Assembly: GCA_946699565.1 (NCBI GenBank)
Contig: CAMPDW010000018.1
Location: forward strand, 1-33,807
Origin: an uncultured Commensalibacter sp.
Lineage (GTDB): Bacteria; Pseudomonadota; Alphaproteobacteria; Acetobacterales; Acetobacteraceae
Reading direction: 5' to 3'
Length of the DNA: 33,807 nt
Shown: in pieces, positions 25,686 to 33,807 of the stretch
Numbering within the stretch: position 1 is the stretch's first letter
How the letters are laid out: the number at the start of each line of letters is the position of its first letter
Position numbers and translations under genes: made by a program
The notes under the pieces: model-generated
The model's input: the letters and a program-made list of their open reading frames with translations, nothing else
The model's database searches: none
What the model was told of the DNA's origin: nothing

Positions 25686-27650
25686 TTGATTTTGCAACAG
25701 TCTAATGTAACTTTTTCTAATCAACAAAAAAAGACATTTAATCGTATTATAATCAATATTTTGATGGATGGCTTGCTTGCGGCTATTGCAGCACCTTTAG
25801 CTCGGTGGTTGTCTGATCCACAAGGTGGATTTTTGCATCCCTTGTGGTTTTTAACTGGTGGTGTTTTAACTTTATTAGTGAGTGGTATTCCATTTCATAT
25901 CCCACAGCAATATTGGCGATTTTCAGGAATTGTTGATTTATTAAATATTGCGGCAGCTTCAATTGGAAGTTCAATTTTATTTACAATCACATTATACCTA
26001 ACAGGATATCCATTACCTTCCATAAGTTTTCCGTTTATTTATGCTATGGTTTTATTAATTTTGATGGGGGGAAGCAGGGTAGGTTACCGTATCTTTTCTT
26101 CAGAAACATTAAAAAATCATTTTGATAAAAAGAAAAAAATTATTCTTGTCGGGAATGACGAAGATATTGATTTATTTATGCGTGCGATCCAACTTGATCC
26201 GTCTAATTTATTAACGGTTGTAGGATTGATTTCTTTTCGTCAGAGTAGAAAAGGTCATCGTATTCATAATATACCCATCTTGGGTAATTTAAATGATTTT
26301 CCTTTAATATTGACTTACTTGACAAAACAAAAAAAAATGCCTTCTTCGCTTGTTATTATTGGTCAGGATTTAAGAGGTGAAGAATTAAGAGATCTTTTGT
26401 CGATTGCGGAAAAATGGAACATACAGGTTCAAAGAACTCCTGTTTTAACTCATTTATCTCCTGCTGCAAATGTCGAGCTTAGACCAATAGCTTTAGAAGA
26501 ATTATTAAATCGTCCTCAAGTTGTATTGGATCATGAGGGTATGGGTGAAATGATCAAGGGAAAAATAGTTGCTATAACTGGAGCAGGGGGTAGTATCGGT
26601 TCTGAACTTGTTCGTCAGATTGCTAACTTATCACCAAAAACATTACTTTTGCTTGATCAAAGTGAATATGCACTTTGGAAAATAAATATTGAATTGAATG
26701 AACGAAACTTTGACAAGCAAAAAGTAGTTGTATTAATTAATATTCGTGAACAAGATAGAATTGAATCAATTTTTCAAAAATATAAACCAAATATCGTATT
26801 TCATGCAGCTGCGTTAAAACATGTTTACATGATTGAAAATAATCCTATTGAAGGATTTTTAACTAATATTATTGGTACACGTTTTGTAGCCAATGCCGCG
26901 GTTAAATGTGGAACACAAGCATTTATCATGATTTCTACTGATAAAGCGGTAAATCCATCTAGTTTTATGGGTGTTTCTAAACGTATTGCTGAAATTTACT
27001 GTCAATCTTTGGATAAATCGCTTCATGCTTATGATTGGAATCAATCTTCAAAAAACCAAAAATTATTAACCCAAAATGCAATGCGTTGCATTACTGTGCG
27101 ATTTGGGAATGTACTAGGTTCAACGGGTTCTGTTGTTCCATTGTTTCAGCGTCAATTAAGAAATGGTGGGCCCTTAACAGTTACAGATCCAAATATGCAG
27201 CGTTATTTTATGACTATTCCTGAGGCTGTTGGTCTTGTTTTACAGGCTAGTGTTCGAGCAACAGTCCGTTTTGGAGGAGGGGATAAAACGGATCAAATGT
27301 TACATGAAGGGGGAATTTTTGTTCTTGATATGGGTAAGCCAATTAGAATTCTTGATCTTGCACGGCAAATGATTCGTTTGGCTGGTTTAAAACCTGATAA
27401 AGATATTGCCATTCAATTTATAGGTGCAAAACCAGGTGAAAAATTATTTGAGGAACTTTTTTATGGTCGTGAGGCACCCGAACCTACAGATCATAATGGA
27501 TTACTTATGGCAACACCCAAAGCAATGGATCTTTATCAAGTTGACCAATATATTGATGAAATACAGCAAGCTTGTATTCAAAATAATGCAGGCAAAGCCA
27601 TTAAAGCAATTCAAAAATTAGTACCTGAATTTCAGCATTTGTTAAATTAA
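25686..27650 (+). CDS. Membrane-bound NDP-sugar 4,6-dehydratase (FlaA1/WbpM/PglF type)
   Basis: Inner-membrane short-chain dehydrogenase/reductase of 654 residues that converts UDP-GlcNAc-type substrates to 4-keto-6-deoxy sugars. Four membrane helices (about residues 20-125) precede a CoA-binding-like domain (KKIILVGNDEDIDLFMRAI) and the catalytic Rossmann domain with NAD(P) motif GAGGSIGSELVRQ (about 300-312). STDKAVNPSSFMGVSKRIAE has Met in place of the usual catalytic Tyr (SMK triad), a hallmark of this subfamily. RFGNVLGSTGSVVPLFQRQ and GAKPGEKLFEELFYG follow. The TTG at 25692 (GGAA eight nucleotides upstream) may be the true start. It lies 30 bp upstream of the aminotransferase, consistent with an amino-sugar pathway. 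Confidence 0.93.
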   Translation: MILQQSNVTFSNQQKKTFNRIIINILMDGLLAAIAAPLARWLSDPQGGFLHPLWFLTGGVLTLLVSGIPFHIPQQYWRFSGIVDLLNIAAASIGSSILFTITLYLTGYPLPSISFPFIYAMVLLILMGGSRVGYRIFSSETLKNHFDKKKKIILVGNDEDIDLFMRAIQLDPSNLLTVVGLISFRQSRKGHRIHNIPILGNLNDFPLILTYLTKQKKMPSSLVIIGQDLRGEELRDLLSIAEKWNIQVQRTPVLTHLSPAANVELRPIALEELLNRPQVVLDHEGMGEMIKGKIVAITGAGGSIGSELVRQIANLSPKTLLLLDQSEYALWKINIELNERNFDKQKVVVLINIREQDRIESIFQKYKPNIVFHAAALKHVYMIENNPIEGFLTNIIGTRFVANAAVKCGTQAFIMISTDKAVNPSSFMGVSKRIAEIYCQSLDKSLHAYDWNQSSKNQKLLTQNAMRCITVRFGNVLGSTGSVVPLFQRQLRNGGPLTVTDPNMQRYFMTIPEAVGLVLQASVRATVRFGGGDKTDQMLHEGGIFVLDMGKPIRILDLARQMIRLAGLKPDKDIAIQFIGAKPGEKLFEELFYGREAPEPTDHNGLLMATPKAMDLYQVDQYIDEIQQACIQNNAGKAIKAIQKLVPEFQHLLN

Positions 27651-27680
27651 ACCAAAGTATAAGCGTAAGAAAGTAAAAAT

Positions 27681-28814
27681 ATGGATGAATCAATCTTATT
27701 TCTTGATCTAAAAAAACAACAAAAACGTATAGGTTCAATTTTAAAAAAGCGTGTGGAGAATGTTTTTTTACATGGTCAATTTATTTTGGGACCTGAAGTT
27801 CAGGAATTGGAAGATTCTTTGGCAAACTATGTGGGTGCTGATGCGTGTATTGGGGTTTCATCAGGGACTGACGCAATCCAAATTGCATTAATGGCAGAAA
27901 ATATAGGCAGTGGGGATGCTGTATTTTTACCAGCATTTACATATACGGCAACGGCAGAAGTTCCGTTATTACTAGGAGCTACTCCTGTTTTTGTAGATGT
28001 TGATTCTGAAACGTTTCAAATAGATATATTTAGTTTAAAAAAAGCAATAGAAAAAGTAAAAAACGAAAAGAAATTAAATCCTAAAGTAATTATTGGCGTA
28101 GATTTATTTGGCCAACCAGCCCCATGGGATGAATTACGTCAAATAGCCAAAAATGAAGGCTTGTTTTTATTGGATGATTGTGCACAATCATTTGGCGGAG
28201 AATATCATAATCGTAAACTAGGTAATGAAGCTGATGTTACTATTACATCTTTTTTCCCGTCCAAGCCTTTTGGAGCTTATGGCGATGGCGGTGCGATTTT
28301 TACTAACAATATCCAAAAAGCTGAATTATATCGATCATTACGTTCACATGGGGAAGGGAAAACACGGTATCAAGTTCTTCGAACAGGAATGAATGGACGA
28401 TTAGATACTATTCAAGCTGCTATATTATTGACTAAATTAAATTTCTTGAATGACGAGTTAAAGAGACGCGATGAAATCGCATCTTTGTATGATGCAGCAT
28501 TATCTTCTTATATACAAACACCAATTAGAGTTAAAAATAGTAAGAGCGCTTGGGCAATTTATGCAATTCTGTTAAAGAATGAGGAAGAACGGAATAAGCT
28601 GCAAGCTGCTCTAAAATCTGAAAATATTCATTCAGCGATTTATTATCCTCTTCCATTACATCTACAACCAGCTTACCAGTCATACCATAATGGAAGTCAA
28701 TTGTTTGTATCTGAAAATATTGCCAAACGAATTTTAGCACTGCCTATTCACCCAGAATTAACAAATAAGCAGGTTAATCGCGTTATTCAAACCATTTTAA
28801 AAGTAAAAAAATAA
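27681..28814 (+). CDS. DegT/DnrJ/EryC1/StrS-type sugar aminotransferase
   Basis: PLP-dependent aminotransferase of 377 residues acting on keto-sugar nucleotides. Motifs: FLHGQFILGPEVQELE at the N-terminus; GVSSGTDAIQIALMA (PLP phosphate contact); FTYTATAEVPLLLGATPVFVDVD (split as FTYTATAEVPLL and GATPVFVDVD); LLDDCAQSFGGEY; and SFFPSKPFGAYGDGGA, whose Lys forms the Schiff base. RSHGEGKTRYQVLRTGMNGR and DTIQAAILL follow. It resembles WbpE- and PglE-type enzymes. Placed after the dehydratase, it would aminate the 4-keto (or 3-keto) sugar. No acetyltransferase completes the pathway inside the window. The next gene starts 4 bp after its stop. Confidence 0.92.
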   Translation: MDESILFLDLKKQQKRIGSILKKRVENVFLHGQFILGPEVQELEDSLANYVGADACIGVSSGTDAIQIALMAENIGSGDAVFLPAFTYTATAEVPLLLGATPVFVDVDSETFQIDIFSLKKAIEKVKNEKKLNPKVIIGVDLFGQPAPWDELRQIAKNEGLFLLDDCAQSFGGEYHNRKLGNEADVTITSFFPSKPFGAYGDGGAIFTNNIQKAELYRSLRSHGEGKTRYQVLRTGMNGRLDTIQAAILLTKLNFLNDELKRRDEIASLYDAALSSYIQTPIRVKNSKSAWAIYAILLKNEEERNKLQAALKSENIHSAIYYPLPLHLQPAYQSYHNGSQLFVSENIAKRILALPIHPELTNKQVNRVIQTILKVKK

Positions 28815-28818
28815 AAGA

Positions 28819-29325
28819 ATGAGAAAACAAAATATAATTTTAACACTTGTATTAATTGTATGTCTTGCTATTGTAATGATTATATGGCTTTCGGTAAGGG
28901 ATAAAATTCAACCTGTAACATTCCCTCCAGTTGTAAATGCAGATCTTGTTGTTGGACCATTGCATAAAAAACGAAGTTTAACGCCTTTGGAACTTGAATC
29001 TGTAAAAAAATGGATAAGAGAAAATCAAAAAGGCTGGGGACTCTTACATAAAAATCCGCCATCTACAGGAGATGTGGAAATTCGGTTTAATCGTAATATT
29101 GATCTGTCTTCTTATTCAAATAAATCGGAAGTTGAAAGACCGTATCCATTTACATTCGTATTATGGTTAGGAATAAGCCAAGCGGATTGGAACAATAGGG
29201 TATTTTTTGAAATTATTAATAATAATGAAAATAGGGTTTTTATAAAAGATTGTAATGAGAGTTCATTTGATCCTTTAAGAAAACTGGTTGACCAATATAA
29301 TTATGAAAGGACGGACTTTCCTTAA
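28819..29325 (+). CDS. Small membrane-anchored protein of unknown function
   Basis: A 168-residue protein with one N-terminal hydrophobic helix (about residues 6-26, IILTLVLIVCLAIVMIIWL), then a soluble part likely outside the cytoplasm. The soluble part contains TPLELESVKKWIRENQKGW, a region resembling a short beta domain (VEIRFNRNIDLSSY, FTFVLWLGISQADW) and a C-terminal KLVDQYNYERTDFP. No catalytic motif or hexapeptide repeat is visible, so it is not the missing sugar acetyltransferase. It starts 4 bp after the aminotransferase stop and is probably co-translated with the sugar genes, but a role there is only contextual. Not recognised as a named family. Confidence 0.75.
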   Translation: MRKQNIILTLVLIVCLAIVMIIWLSVRDKIQPVTFPPVVNADLVVGPLHKKRSLTPLELESVKKWIRENQKGWGLLHKNPPSTGDVEIRFNRNIDLSSYSNKSEVERPYPFTFVLWLGISQADWNNRVFFEIINNNENRVFIKDCNESSFDPLRKLVDQYNYERTDFP

Positions 29326-29411
29326 AAGATAACTATCTTAATTTAATCAAGAAAAATGAAGAATAAAAATTGATTCATGAAGATAAATAAAATTTTTAAA
29401 GGAAATAATTT

Positions 29412-30914
29412 ATGAGGCTAAAGAAGAAAGAATATAAACCCCTTAATATTAACGATATTACTATTATAGATGATGATAAATTAAAAAAGGCTATTACCGC
29501 TGCTGCACTTGGAAATGCTATGGAATGGTTTGATTTTGGGGTTTATGGATTTTTAGCCTTTGCTTTAGGTAAAGTTTTCTTTCCTGATGCCTCGCCAAGT
29601 GTGCAAATGATTGCATCCCTTGGAACTTTTTCTGTTCCTTTTCTCGTACGTCCTCTGGGTGGTATTATATGCGGTTTTCTTGGGGATAAATATGGAAGGC
29701 AGAAAGTACTCGCCATAACTATTATTATTATGTCTCTTGGGACGTGTAGTATTGGCCTTATTCCAAGTTATGAATCCATCGGAATTTGGTCCCCAATTAT
29801 TTTATTAATTGCAAAATTGATTCAGGGTTTCTCTGTCGGTGGTGAATATTCAGGCGCGGCTATTTTTGTTGCTGAATATTCTCCAGATCGTAAACGTGGA
29901 TTTATGGGAAGTTGGCTTGATTTTGGTTCAATTGCGGGTTTTGTAATCGGTGCAGGGGTTGTTGTACTGATATCTAGTATGATTACAGATGCACAATTTC
30001 AAAATTGGGGATGGCGTCTTCCTTTCTTTCTAGCCTTACCTTTAGGGGGTATAGGTTTATATTTACGACATGAGCTTGAAGAAACACCTGCTTTTCAAAA
30101 ACATGTCGAGGAAATGGAGGCAGAAAGTAAAGAAAACCTTAAAAAAGCACCTAAATTATCTTATAGAGAAGTTGCTTCAAAATATTGGAAAAGTTTAATG
30201 ATTTGTGTTGGAGTTGTAATCGTATCCAATGTGACTTATTATGTTCTTTTAACTTATATGCCGAGTTATCTTTCTCATAATTTAAATTATTCTGAAAATC
30301 ATGGGGTATTAATTATCATAGCGGTCATGATTGGTATGTTATTTGTCCAACCAGTTATTGGTTTGACAAGTGATAAAATTGGTCGTCGTCCTTTTATTTT
30401 AATTGGAAGTATTGGACTTTTTGTCCTTGCTTATCCATCTTTTTTATTAATTCAGTCAAATTCAGTAGGACTTATATTTATTGGTCTTTTATTTTTGGCA
30501 ATTATATTAAATTGTTTTATTGGTGTGATGGCTTCAATTTTACCTGCTATTTTTCCAACACAAATTCGATATAGTGCTTTGGCTATTGCTTTTAACATTT
30601 CAATTTTAATTGCAGGAATGACACCTACAATTGTCGCTTGGCGTGTAGAGGCTACGCATGATTTATTTATGCCTGCCTATTATCTTATGGCGATTGCATT
30701 GGTAGGAATATGGACAGGTCTGAGAATGCCGGAAACGGCAAATAAACCTTTAAGAGGGGAAACACCAACAGCTTCTGATCGTAAGGAAGCAAGAGAAATT
30801 TTGTCAGAGCATTTTGATACGATAGAACAAAAAGTTGAAGAAATTGATGAAAAAATTGCAGAACTTGAAAAGCGACGACAAATTTTGATTGATCAACATC
30901 CTAAGTTAGATTGA
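29412..30914 (+). CDS. proP: Osmolyte:H+ symporter ProP
   Basis: Major facilitator superfamily, metabolite:H+ symporter group; imports proline, glycine betaine and related osmolytes when osmolality rises. The 500 residues and 12 helices match E. coli ProP almost motif for motif: DDDKLKKAITAAALGNAMEW (TM1), FGVYGFLAFALGKVFFPDA, GDKYGRQKVLAITIIIMSLG, EYSPDRKRGFMGSWLDFGSI, TYYVLLTYMPSYLSHNL and SDKIGRRPF. The C-terminal tail (about 455-500, REILSEHFDTIEQKVEEIDE onward) keeps the heptad pattern of the osmosensory coiled coil. The ATG at 29412 has AAAGGAAA upstream. Its closeness to the enterobacterial protein contrasts with the alphaproteobacterial neighbours and could reflect transfer. Confidence 0.93.
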   Translation: MRLKKKEYKPLNINDITIIDDDKLKKAITAAALGNAMEWFDFGVYGFLAFALGKVFFPDASPSVQMIASLGTFSVPFLVRPLGGIICGFLGDKYGRQKVLAITIIIMSLGTCSIGLIPSYESIGIWSPIILLIAKLIQGFSVGGEYSGAAIFVAEYSPDRKRGFMGSWLDFGSIAGFVIGAGVVVLISSMITDAQFQNWGWRLPFFLALPLGGIGLYLRHELEETPAFQKHVEEMEAESKENLKKAPKLSYREVASKYWKSLMICVGVVIVSNVTYYVLLTYMPSYLSHNLNYSENHGVLIIIAVMIGMLFVQPVIGLTSDKIGRRPFILIGSIGLFVLAYPSFLLIQSNSVGLIFIGLLFLAIILNCFIGVMASILPAIFPTQIRYSALAIAFNISILIAGMTPTIVAWRVEATHDLFMPAYYLMAIALVGIWTGLRMPETANKPLRGETPTASDRKEAREILSEHFDTIEQKVEEIDEKIAELEKRRQILIDQHPKLD

Positions 30915-30929
30915 TTATAAAATACAAGT

Positions 30930-30959
30930 AGTGATGATAATGGTTATATCATTGCTTTT
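30930..30959 (+). terminator. Probable terminator between proP and the ABC-F gene
   Basis: AGTGATGATA (30930-30939) pairs with TATCATTGCT (30947-30956) with two wobbles and a 7-nt loop; short T-run after it. Confidence 0.5.
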
Positions 30960-30979
30960 CTAAAAGATTTAGAATGAAC

Positions 30980-32869
30980 TTATAAGTCTTTTTCAGCTTG
31001 TTCCAGTTCATCTTGTAAAATAAGCCAACTTTCTTCGGCCTGATTTTTATGTTTTAAATATTCTGCCATTTCAATCTGTATATTTTTGATTTCCTCGGCT
31101 GATGCGGATGAATAAAAATCAGGGATCCCTATTTTAACTTCTAATTTTTGATAAGCAGAACTGTTTTTCTGAATAAGTGTTTCAACAGCTTTAATTTTAT
31201 TTTTTAGAGGTTGGAGTTGTTTGCGTTTTTCAGCTCTTTCTTTACGGATTAATTTTTGAGAAGTAATGGTATCTGTGTTTTTTGGAGAAGAATCATTAAC
31301 GTGTTTTATATCATTTAACCATTGGCGATAATCATTAATATCACCTTCAAAGGGTTGTATGGTTCCTTGATTTACTAACCATAAACGATCAGCAATTAAT
31401 TCAATTAGACGTGGATCATGAGAAATTAGTATGACTGCCCCTGCAAAAGAGGATAAAGCATGAATAAGAGATTCTTTTGTATCAAGATCCAGATGATTGG
31501 TTGGTTCATCAAGCAATAAAATGTTGGGATTATTATGCGTAACAAGTGCTAAACCAAGTCGAGCTTTTTCACCACCCGATAAAGATTGAACCGGTGTGTT
31601 AATTTGTTTGGCATTCAACCCAAATCGGGCAAGTTGTGCTCGTAGTTCAGTGGGATTAGCTTTAGGGAAAGCTTTTTCGATATGATTAAAGGGTGTTTGG
31701 TTTGCGTTGAGGTCTTCAATTTGATGTTGAGCAAAATAACCAACAGAAAGTTTGATGTGATGATGGATGCTACCTTCCATTGGATTTAAACGACCAGCAA
31801 TAAATTTAATGAAGGTTGATTTTCCGTTTCCATTCGCACCTAAAAGAGCGATACGGTCATCGGGATCAATTCTTAAGGTTAAATTAGAAAGAACAACATG
31901 ATCATCATAACCTATTTTAACTTGATTTAATGTGATTAAAGGAGGTGGTAACTGTAAGGGTTGAGGAAATTTAAAATGAATAGCTCTTTCTTCAATGATT
32001 TCTTCCAGAGGCGGGAGTGTTTCTAAGGCTTTTAATCGGGCTTGTGCTTGTCTGGCCTTGGTTGCTTTGGCACGAAATCGGTCAACAAAAGTCTGTATAT
32101 GTGCACGTTTTGCGATTATTTTTTCAGCGTTGCGATTTTGTTGAAGGATTTTTTTATTGCGTATTCGAATAAATTCATCATAACCCCCAATTGTTAAAGA
32201 TAATTTTTTGTTATATAGATGTGCAATTGCAGTAACAGATTCATTCAGCAAATTACGGTCATGGCTGACAATTAATGCGCTACCTGAAAAATTGTCCAAC
32301 CAGGATTGCAGCCATAAAGATGCTTCAAGATCCAAATGATTGGTTGGCTCATCAAGAAGTAATAAATCAGGATTTAAAAATAAAGCACTAGCTAGGGCAA
32401 CTCGCATTTTCCATCCGCCTGAAAAATCTGCAATGGGACGTTGTTGATTTTCAGCATTAAATCCTAATCCAGCAAGAATGGTTGCTGCACGGGCAGGGGC
32501 ACTATCAGCCCGTATGGCTATTAATCTTTCATGAATTTCAGCGAGGCGATAACCATCATGCGTTGTTTCAGCCTCTTTTAATAATCGAGTGCGTTCTTGG
32601 TCAGCGGATAACACAGTATCGATTAAGGATAAATTACCTGATGGGGTTTCTTGTTTTACTCTGGCTATCTTGATATGATTTGATAAAAGGATTTCACCTC
32701 CATCAATTGAGATGTCTCCAGCTATTGCGGCCAATAAGGTTGATTTACCGGTTCCATTTCGACCTACAAGTCCAATTTTTTGACCATTTTCAATGTTGAG
32801 AGAAGCATCTTCTAAAAGAGAACGCCCTAAAATTCGAAGAATTAAATGATTAATAACCAGAGTACTCAC
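30980..32869 (-). CDS. ABC-F family ATPase (YheS/Uup-like)
   Basis: Soluble tandem ABC ATPase of about 629 residues acting on ribosomes rather than in transport. Domain 1: Walker A GRNGTGKST, signature FSGGWKMRVALASAL, Walker B LLLLDEPTNHLDL. Then an inter-domain helical linker rich in Arg/Lys (KRAHIQTFVDRFRAKATKAR) and domain 2: GANGNGKST, LSGGEKARLGLAL, ILLLDEPTNHLD. A C-terminal basic coiled-coil region follows (from SQKLIRKERAEKRKQLQPL). Start choice: GTG 32869 (VSTLVINHLIL) has AGGAAG just upstream. The longer frame to 32956 adds 29 residues with no family match. No membrane domain is present. Closest type looks like YheS/Uup; it could aid stalled ribosomes or antibiotic tolerance, which is inferred. 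Confidence 0.9.
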   Translation of the reverse strand: MSTLVINHLILRILGRSLLEDASLNIENGQKIGLVGRNGTGKSTLLAAIAGDISIDGGEILLSNHIKIARVKQETPSGNLSLIDTVLSADQERTRLLKEAETTHDGYRLAEIHERLIAIRADSAPARAATILAGLGFNAENQQRPIADFSGGWKMRVALASALFLNPDLLLLDEPTNHLDLEASLWLQSWLDNFSGSALIVSHDRNLLNESVTAIAHLYNKKLSLTIGGYDEFIRIRNKKILQQNRNAEKIIAKRAHIQTFVDRFRAKATKARQAQARLKALETLPPLEEIIEERAIHFKFPQPLQLPPPLITLNQVKIGYDDHVVLSNLTLRIDPDDRIALLGANGNGKSTFIKFIAGRLNPMEGSIHHHIKLSVGYFAQHQIEDLNANQTPFNHIEKAFPKANPTELRAQLARFGLNAKQINTPVQSLSGGEKARLGLALVTHNNPNILLLDEPTNHLDLDTKESLIHALSSFAGAVILISHDPRLIELIADRLWLVNQGTIQPFEGDINDYRQWLNDIKHVNDSSPKNTDTITSQKLIRKERAEKRKQLQPLKNKIKAVETLIQKNSSAYQKLEVKIGIPDFYSSASAEEIKNIQIEMAEYLKHKNQAEESWLILQDELEQAEKDL

Positions 32870-32985
32870 AAATCTTCCTGTAAAAATATGATAAAAAACT
32901 ATCGACAAGATAAGGGAAATACTTCTATTTACCAATAGAGTATTTTTTCTCTGCAATATATTGATAGATGAAAGGAAAATTCAAT

Positions 32986-33408
32986 ATGGCTATACAAAGA
33001 ACTTTGTCAATTTTAAAACCAGATGCAACCCGTCGTAATTTGACAGGTAAAATCAATGCTCTTATTGAAGGTGCAGGTTTGAAAATTGTTGGACAAAAAC
33101 GGATTCAATTAAGCAAAAAGCAGGCAGAAGCTTTTTATGCTGTTCATAAGGAACGTCCTTTCTTTAATGATTTGGTTGAATTTATGATTAGTGGCCCAGT
33201 TGTTGTTCAGGTGCTTGAAGGCGAAAACTCTATTCAAAAAAATCGTGATATTATGGGTGCAACAGATCCAAAAAAAGCTGAAGCTCATACGATTCGTGCA
33301 CAATTTGCTGAATCAATTGAAGCTAATTCAGTTCACGGTTCTGATTCTACTGAAAATGCTGCAAATGAAATTCGTTTCTTTTTTTCAAATATCGAAATAT
33401 GCACGTAA
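32986..33408 (+). CDS. ndk: Nucleoside diphosphate kinase
   Basis: Transfers the gamma-phosphate of ATP to nucleoside diphosphates through a phospho-histidine; cytoplasmic hexamer or tetramer. The 140 residues are the standard length. N-terminal [20 protein letters not shown] is typical, as are [20 protein letters not shown] and [20 protein letters not shown]. The active-site His117 is in NSVHGSDS. Start is ATG 32986, with AAAGGAAAA six to seven nucleotides upstream; the in-frame ATG at 32968 would add six residues before the usual N-terminus and overlap that ribosome site. Divergent from the ABC-F gene, with a terminator after it. Confidence 0.97.
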   Translation: MAIQRTLSILKPDATRRNLTGKINALIEGAGLKIVGQKRIQLSKKQAEAFYAVHKERPFFNDLVEFMISGPVVVQVLEGENSIQKNRDIMGATDPKKAEAHTIRAQFAESIEANSVHGSDSTENAANEIRFFFSNIEICT

Positions 33409-33418
33409 ATATAATATG

Positions 33419-33447
33419 GGTTGGAGAATAAATTCTCCAACCTTTTT
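33419..33447. terminator. Terminator between convergent ndk and purN
   Basis: GGTTGGAGAA (33419-33428) pairs with TTCTCCAACC (33433-33442), 4-nt loop, T-run to 33447. Confidence 0.88.
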
Positions 33448-33453
33448 GAGAAT

Positions 33454-33807
33454 CTATCCATTGATTAAAAAATCAGATGATGAATCAGATTCAAAACCCA
33501 GTAAGAAATTTTTTAATACCCGTGGATATAAAATATGTTCCTGTTCTAAAACCCGCTTTGCTAAAGATTGTTCTGTATCATTTGCAAGAATTGGAACTGC
33601 TGCTTGTCCAAGAATAGGTCCATCATCCATTTTTTCAGTAACAATATGAATTGTGCAGCCATGAATCTTTACCCCTTTTTTAAGTGCTTTTTTATGGGTG
33701 TTTAAACCCGGAAAGGCAGGTAATAGACTTGGATGAACATTAAGAATTTTACCTTTCCATTCATTGATCAAAAATGGGGTTATAAGTCGCATGTATCCTG
33801 CAAGACA
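33454..33807 (-). CDS. purN: Phosphoribosylglycinamide formyltransferase, C-terminal part (cut by window edge)
   Basis: Third step of purine synthesis: transfers the formyl group of 10-formyl-tetrahydrofolate to GAR. About 118 residues are visible, open to the right edge (CLAGYMRLITPFLINEW). The catalytic Asn and His are in ILNVHPSLLPAFPGL and the catalytic Asp in VTEKMDDGPILGQ; THKKALKKGVKIHGCTIHIV lies between. The N-terminal half, with the phosphoribosyl-binding loop, is outside the window. The internal Met at 33792 is not the start. It converges on ndk. purM commonly precedes purN in this group, but that cannot be seen here. Confidence 0.95.
   Translation of the reverse strand, partial: CLAGYMRLITPFLINEWKGKILNVHPSLLPAFPGLNTHKKALKKGVKIHGCTIHIVTEKMDDGPILGQAAVPILANDTEQSLAKRVLEQEHILYPRVLKNFLLGFESDSSSDFLING

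Noticed and set aside
28819-29325. Missing sugar N-acetyltransferase of the glycan cluster
   Set aside because: No hexapeptide repeats or GNAT motifs, and it has an N-terminal membrane anchor.
33191-33649. Additional forward gene overlapping ndk and purN
   Set aside because: It overlaps two well-supported genes and the terminator between them and has no family motif.

Overview
The window is AT-rich, with long A/T runs and many TTA, AAA and GAA codons. The gene content points to an alphaproteobacterium, most likely an AT-rich acetic acid bacterium (Acetobacteraceae, Commensalibacter-like). The indicators are a complete cyoABCD quinol oxidase operon, a class I lysyl-tRNA synthetase, an Azotobacter-type 7Fe ferredoxin, a mitochondrial-type SUV3 RNA helicase and an alphaproteobacterial DinG/XPD-like helicase relic. 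The genus is an inference; no rRNA is present to test it.

Layout, left to right. (1) 1-3.5 kb: the 3' end of mtnP, then a reverse-strand electrophile-defence cluster of two tandem Old Yellow Enzymes and a NemR-type regulator, with a perfect TAGAC-N5-GTCTA operator inside the oxidase-pair promoter. (2) 3.6-6.5 kb: groES-groEL with a sigma70-like promoter and strong terminator, then a cold-shock protein with a structured leader. (3) 6.6-8.7 kb: a heavily decayed DinG-like helicase pseudogene. (4) 8.8-13.1 kb: class I LysRS followed by an MprF-like protein that has lost most of its aminoacyl-transferase domain, then a convergent ThpR-type RNA 2',3'-cyclic phosphodiesterase. (5) 13.2-18.3 kb: a Bax-inhibitor-1 membrane protein and cyoABCD. 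(6) 18.3-21.7 kb, reverse strand: fdxA, a relic of an S4-domain RNA-binding protein, and a SUV3-like helicase split by one frameshift. (7) 21.8-24.6 kb: CycA-like permease, a small MarR regulator and an exported protein of unknown function. (8) 24.6-29.3 kb: a small glycan-initiation cluster (polyprenyl-phosphate sugar-phosphate transferase, FlaA1/WbpM-type dehydratase, DegT-type aminotransferase, small membrane-anchored protein). (9) 29.4-33.8 kb: an Escherichia-like ProP osmolyte symporter, an ABC-F ATPase, ndk and the 3' end of purN.

Most genes are core metabolism and physiology. The distinctive theme is gene erosion: two clear pseudogenes, one split gene and one C-terminally truncated enzyme within 34 kb, which suggests ongoing genome reduction. 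I see no CRISPR array, transposase, phage gene, tRNA or rRNA. The points most worth following are the NemR operator architecture, the truncated MprF beside LysRS, the split SUV3 helicase with a nine-T run near the break, and the compact sugar-initiation cluster.
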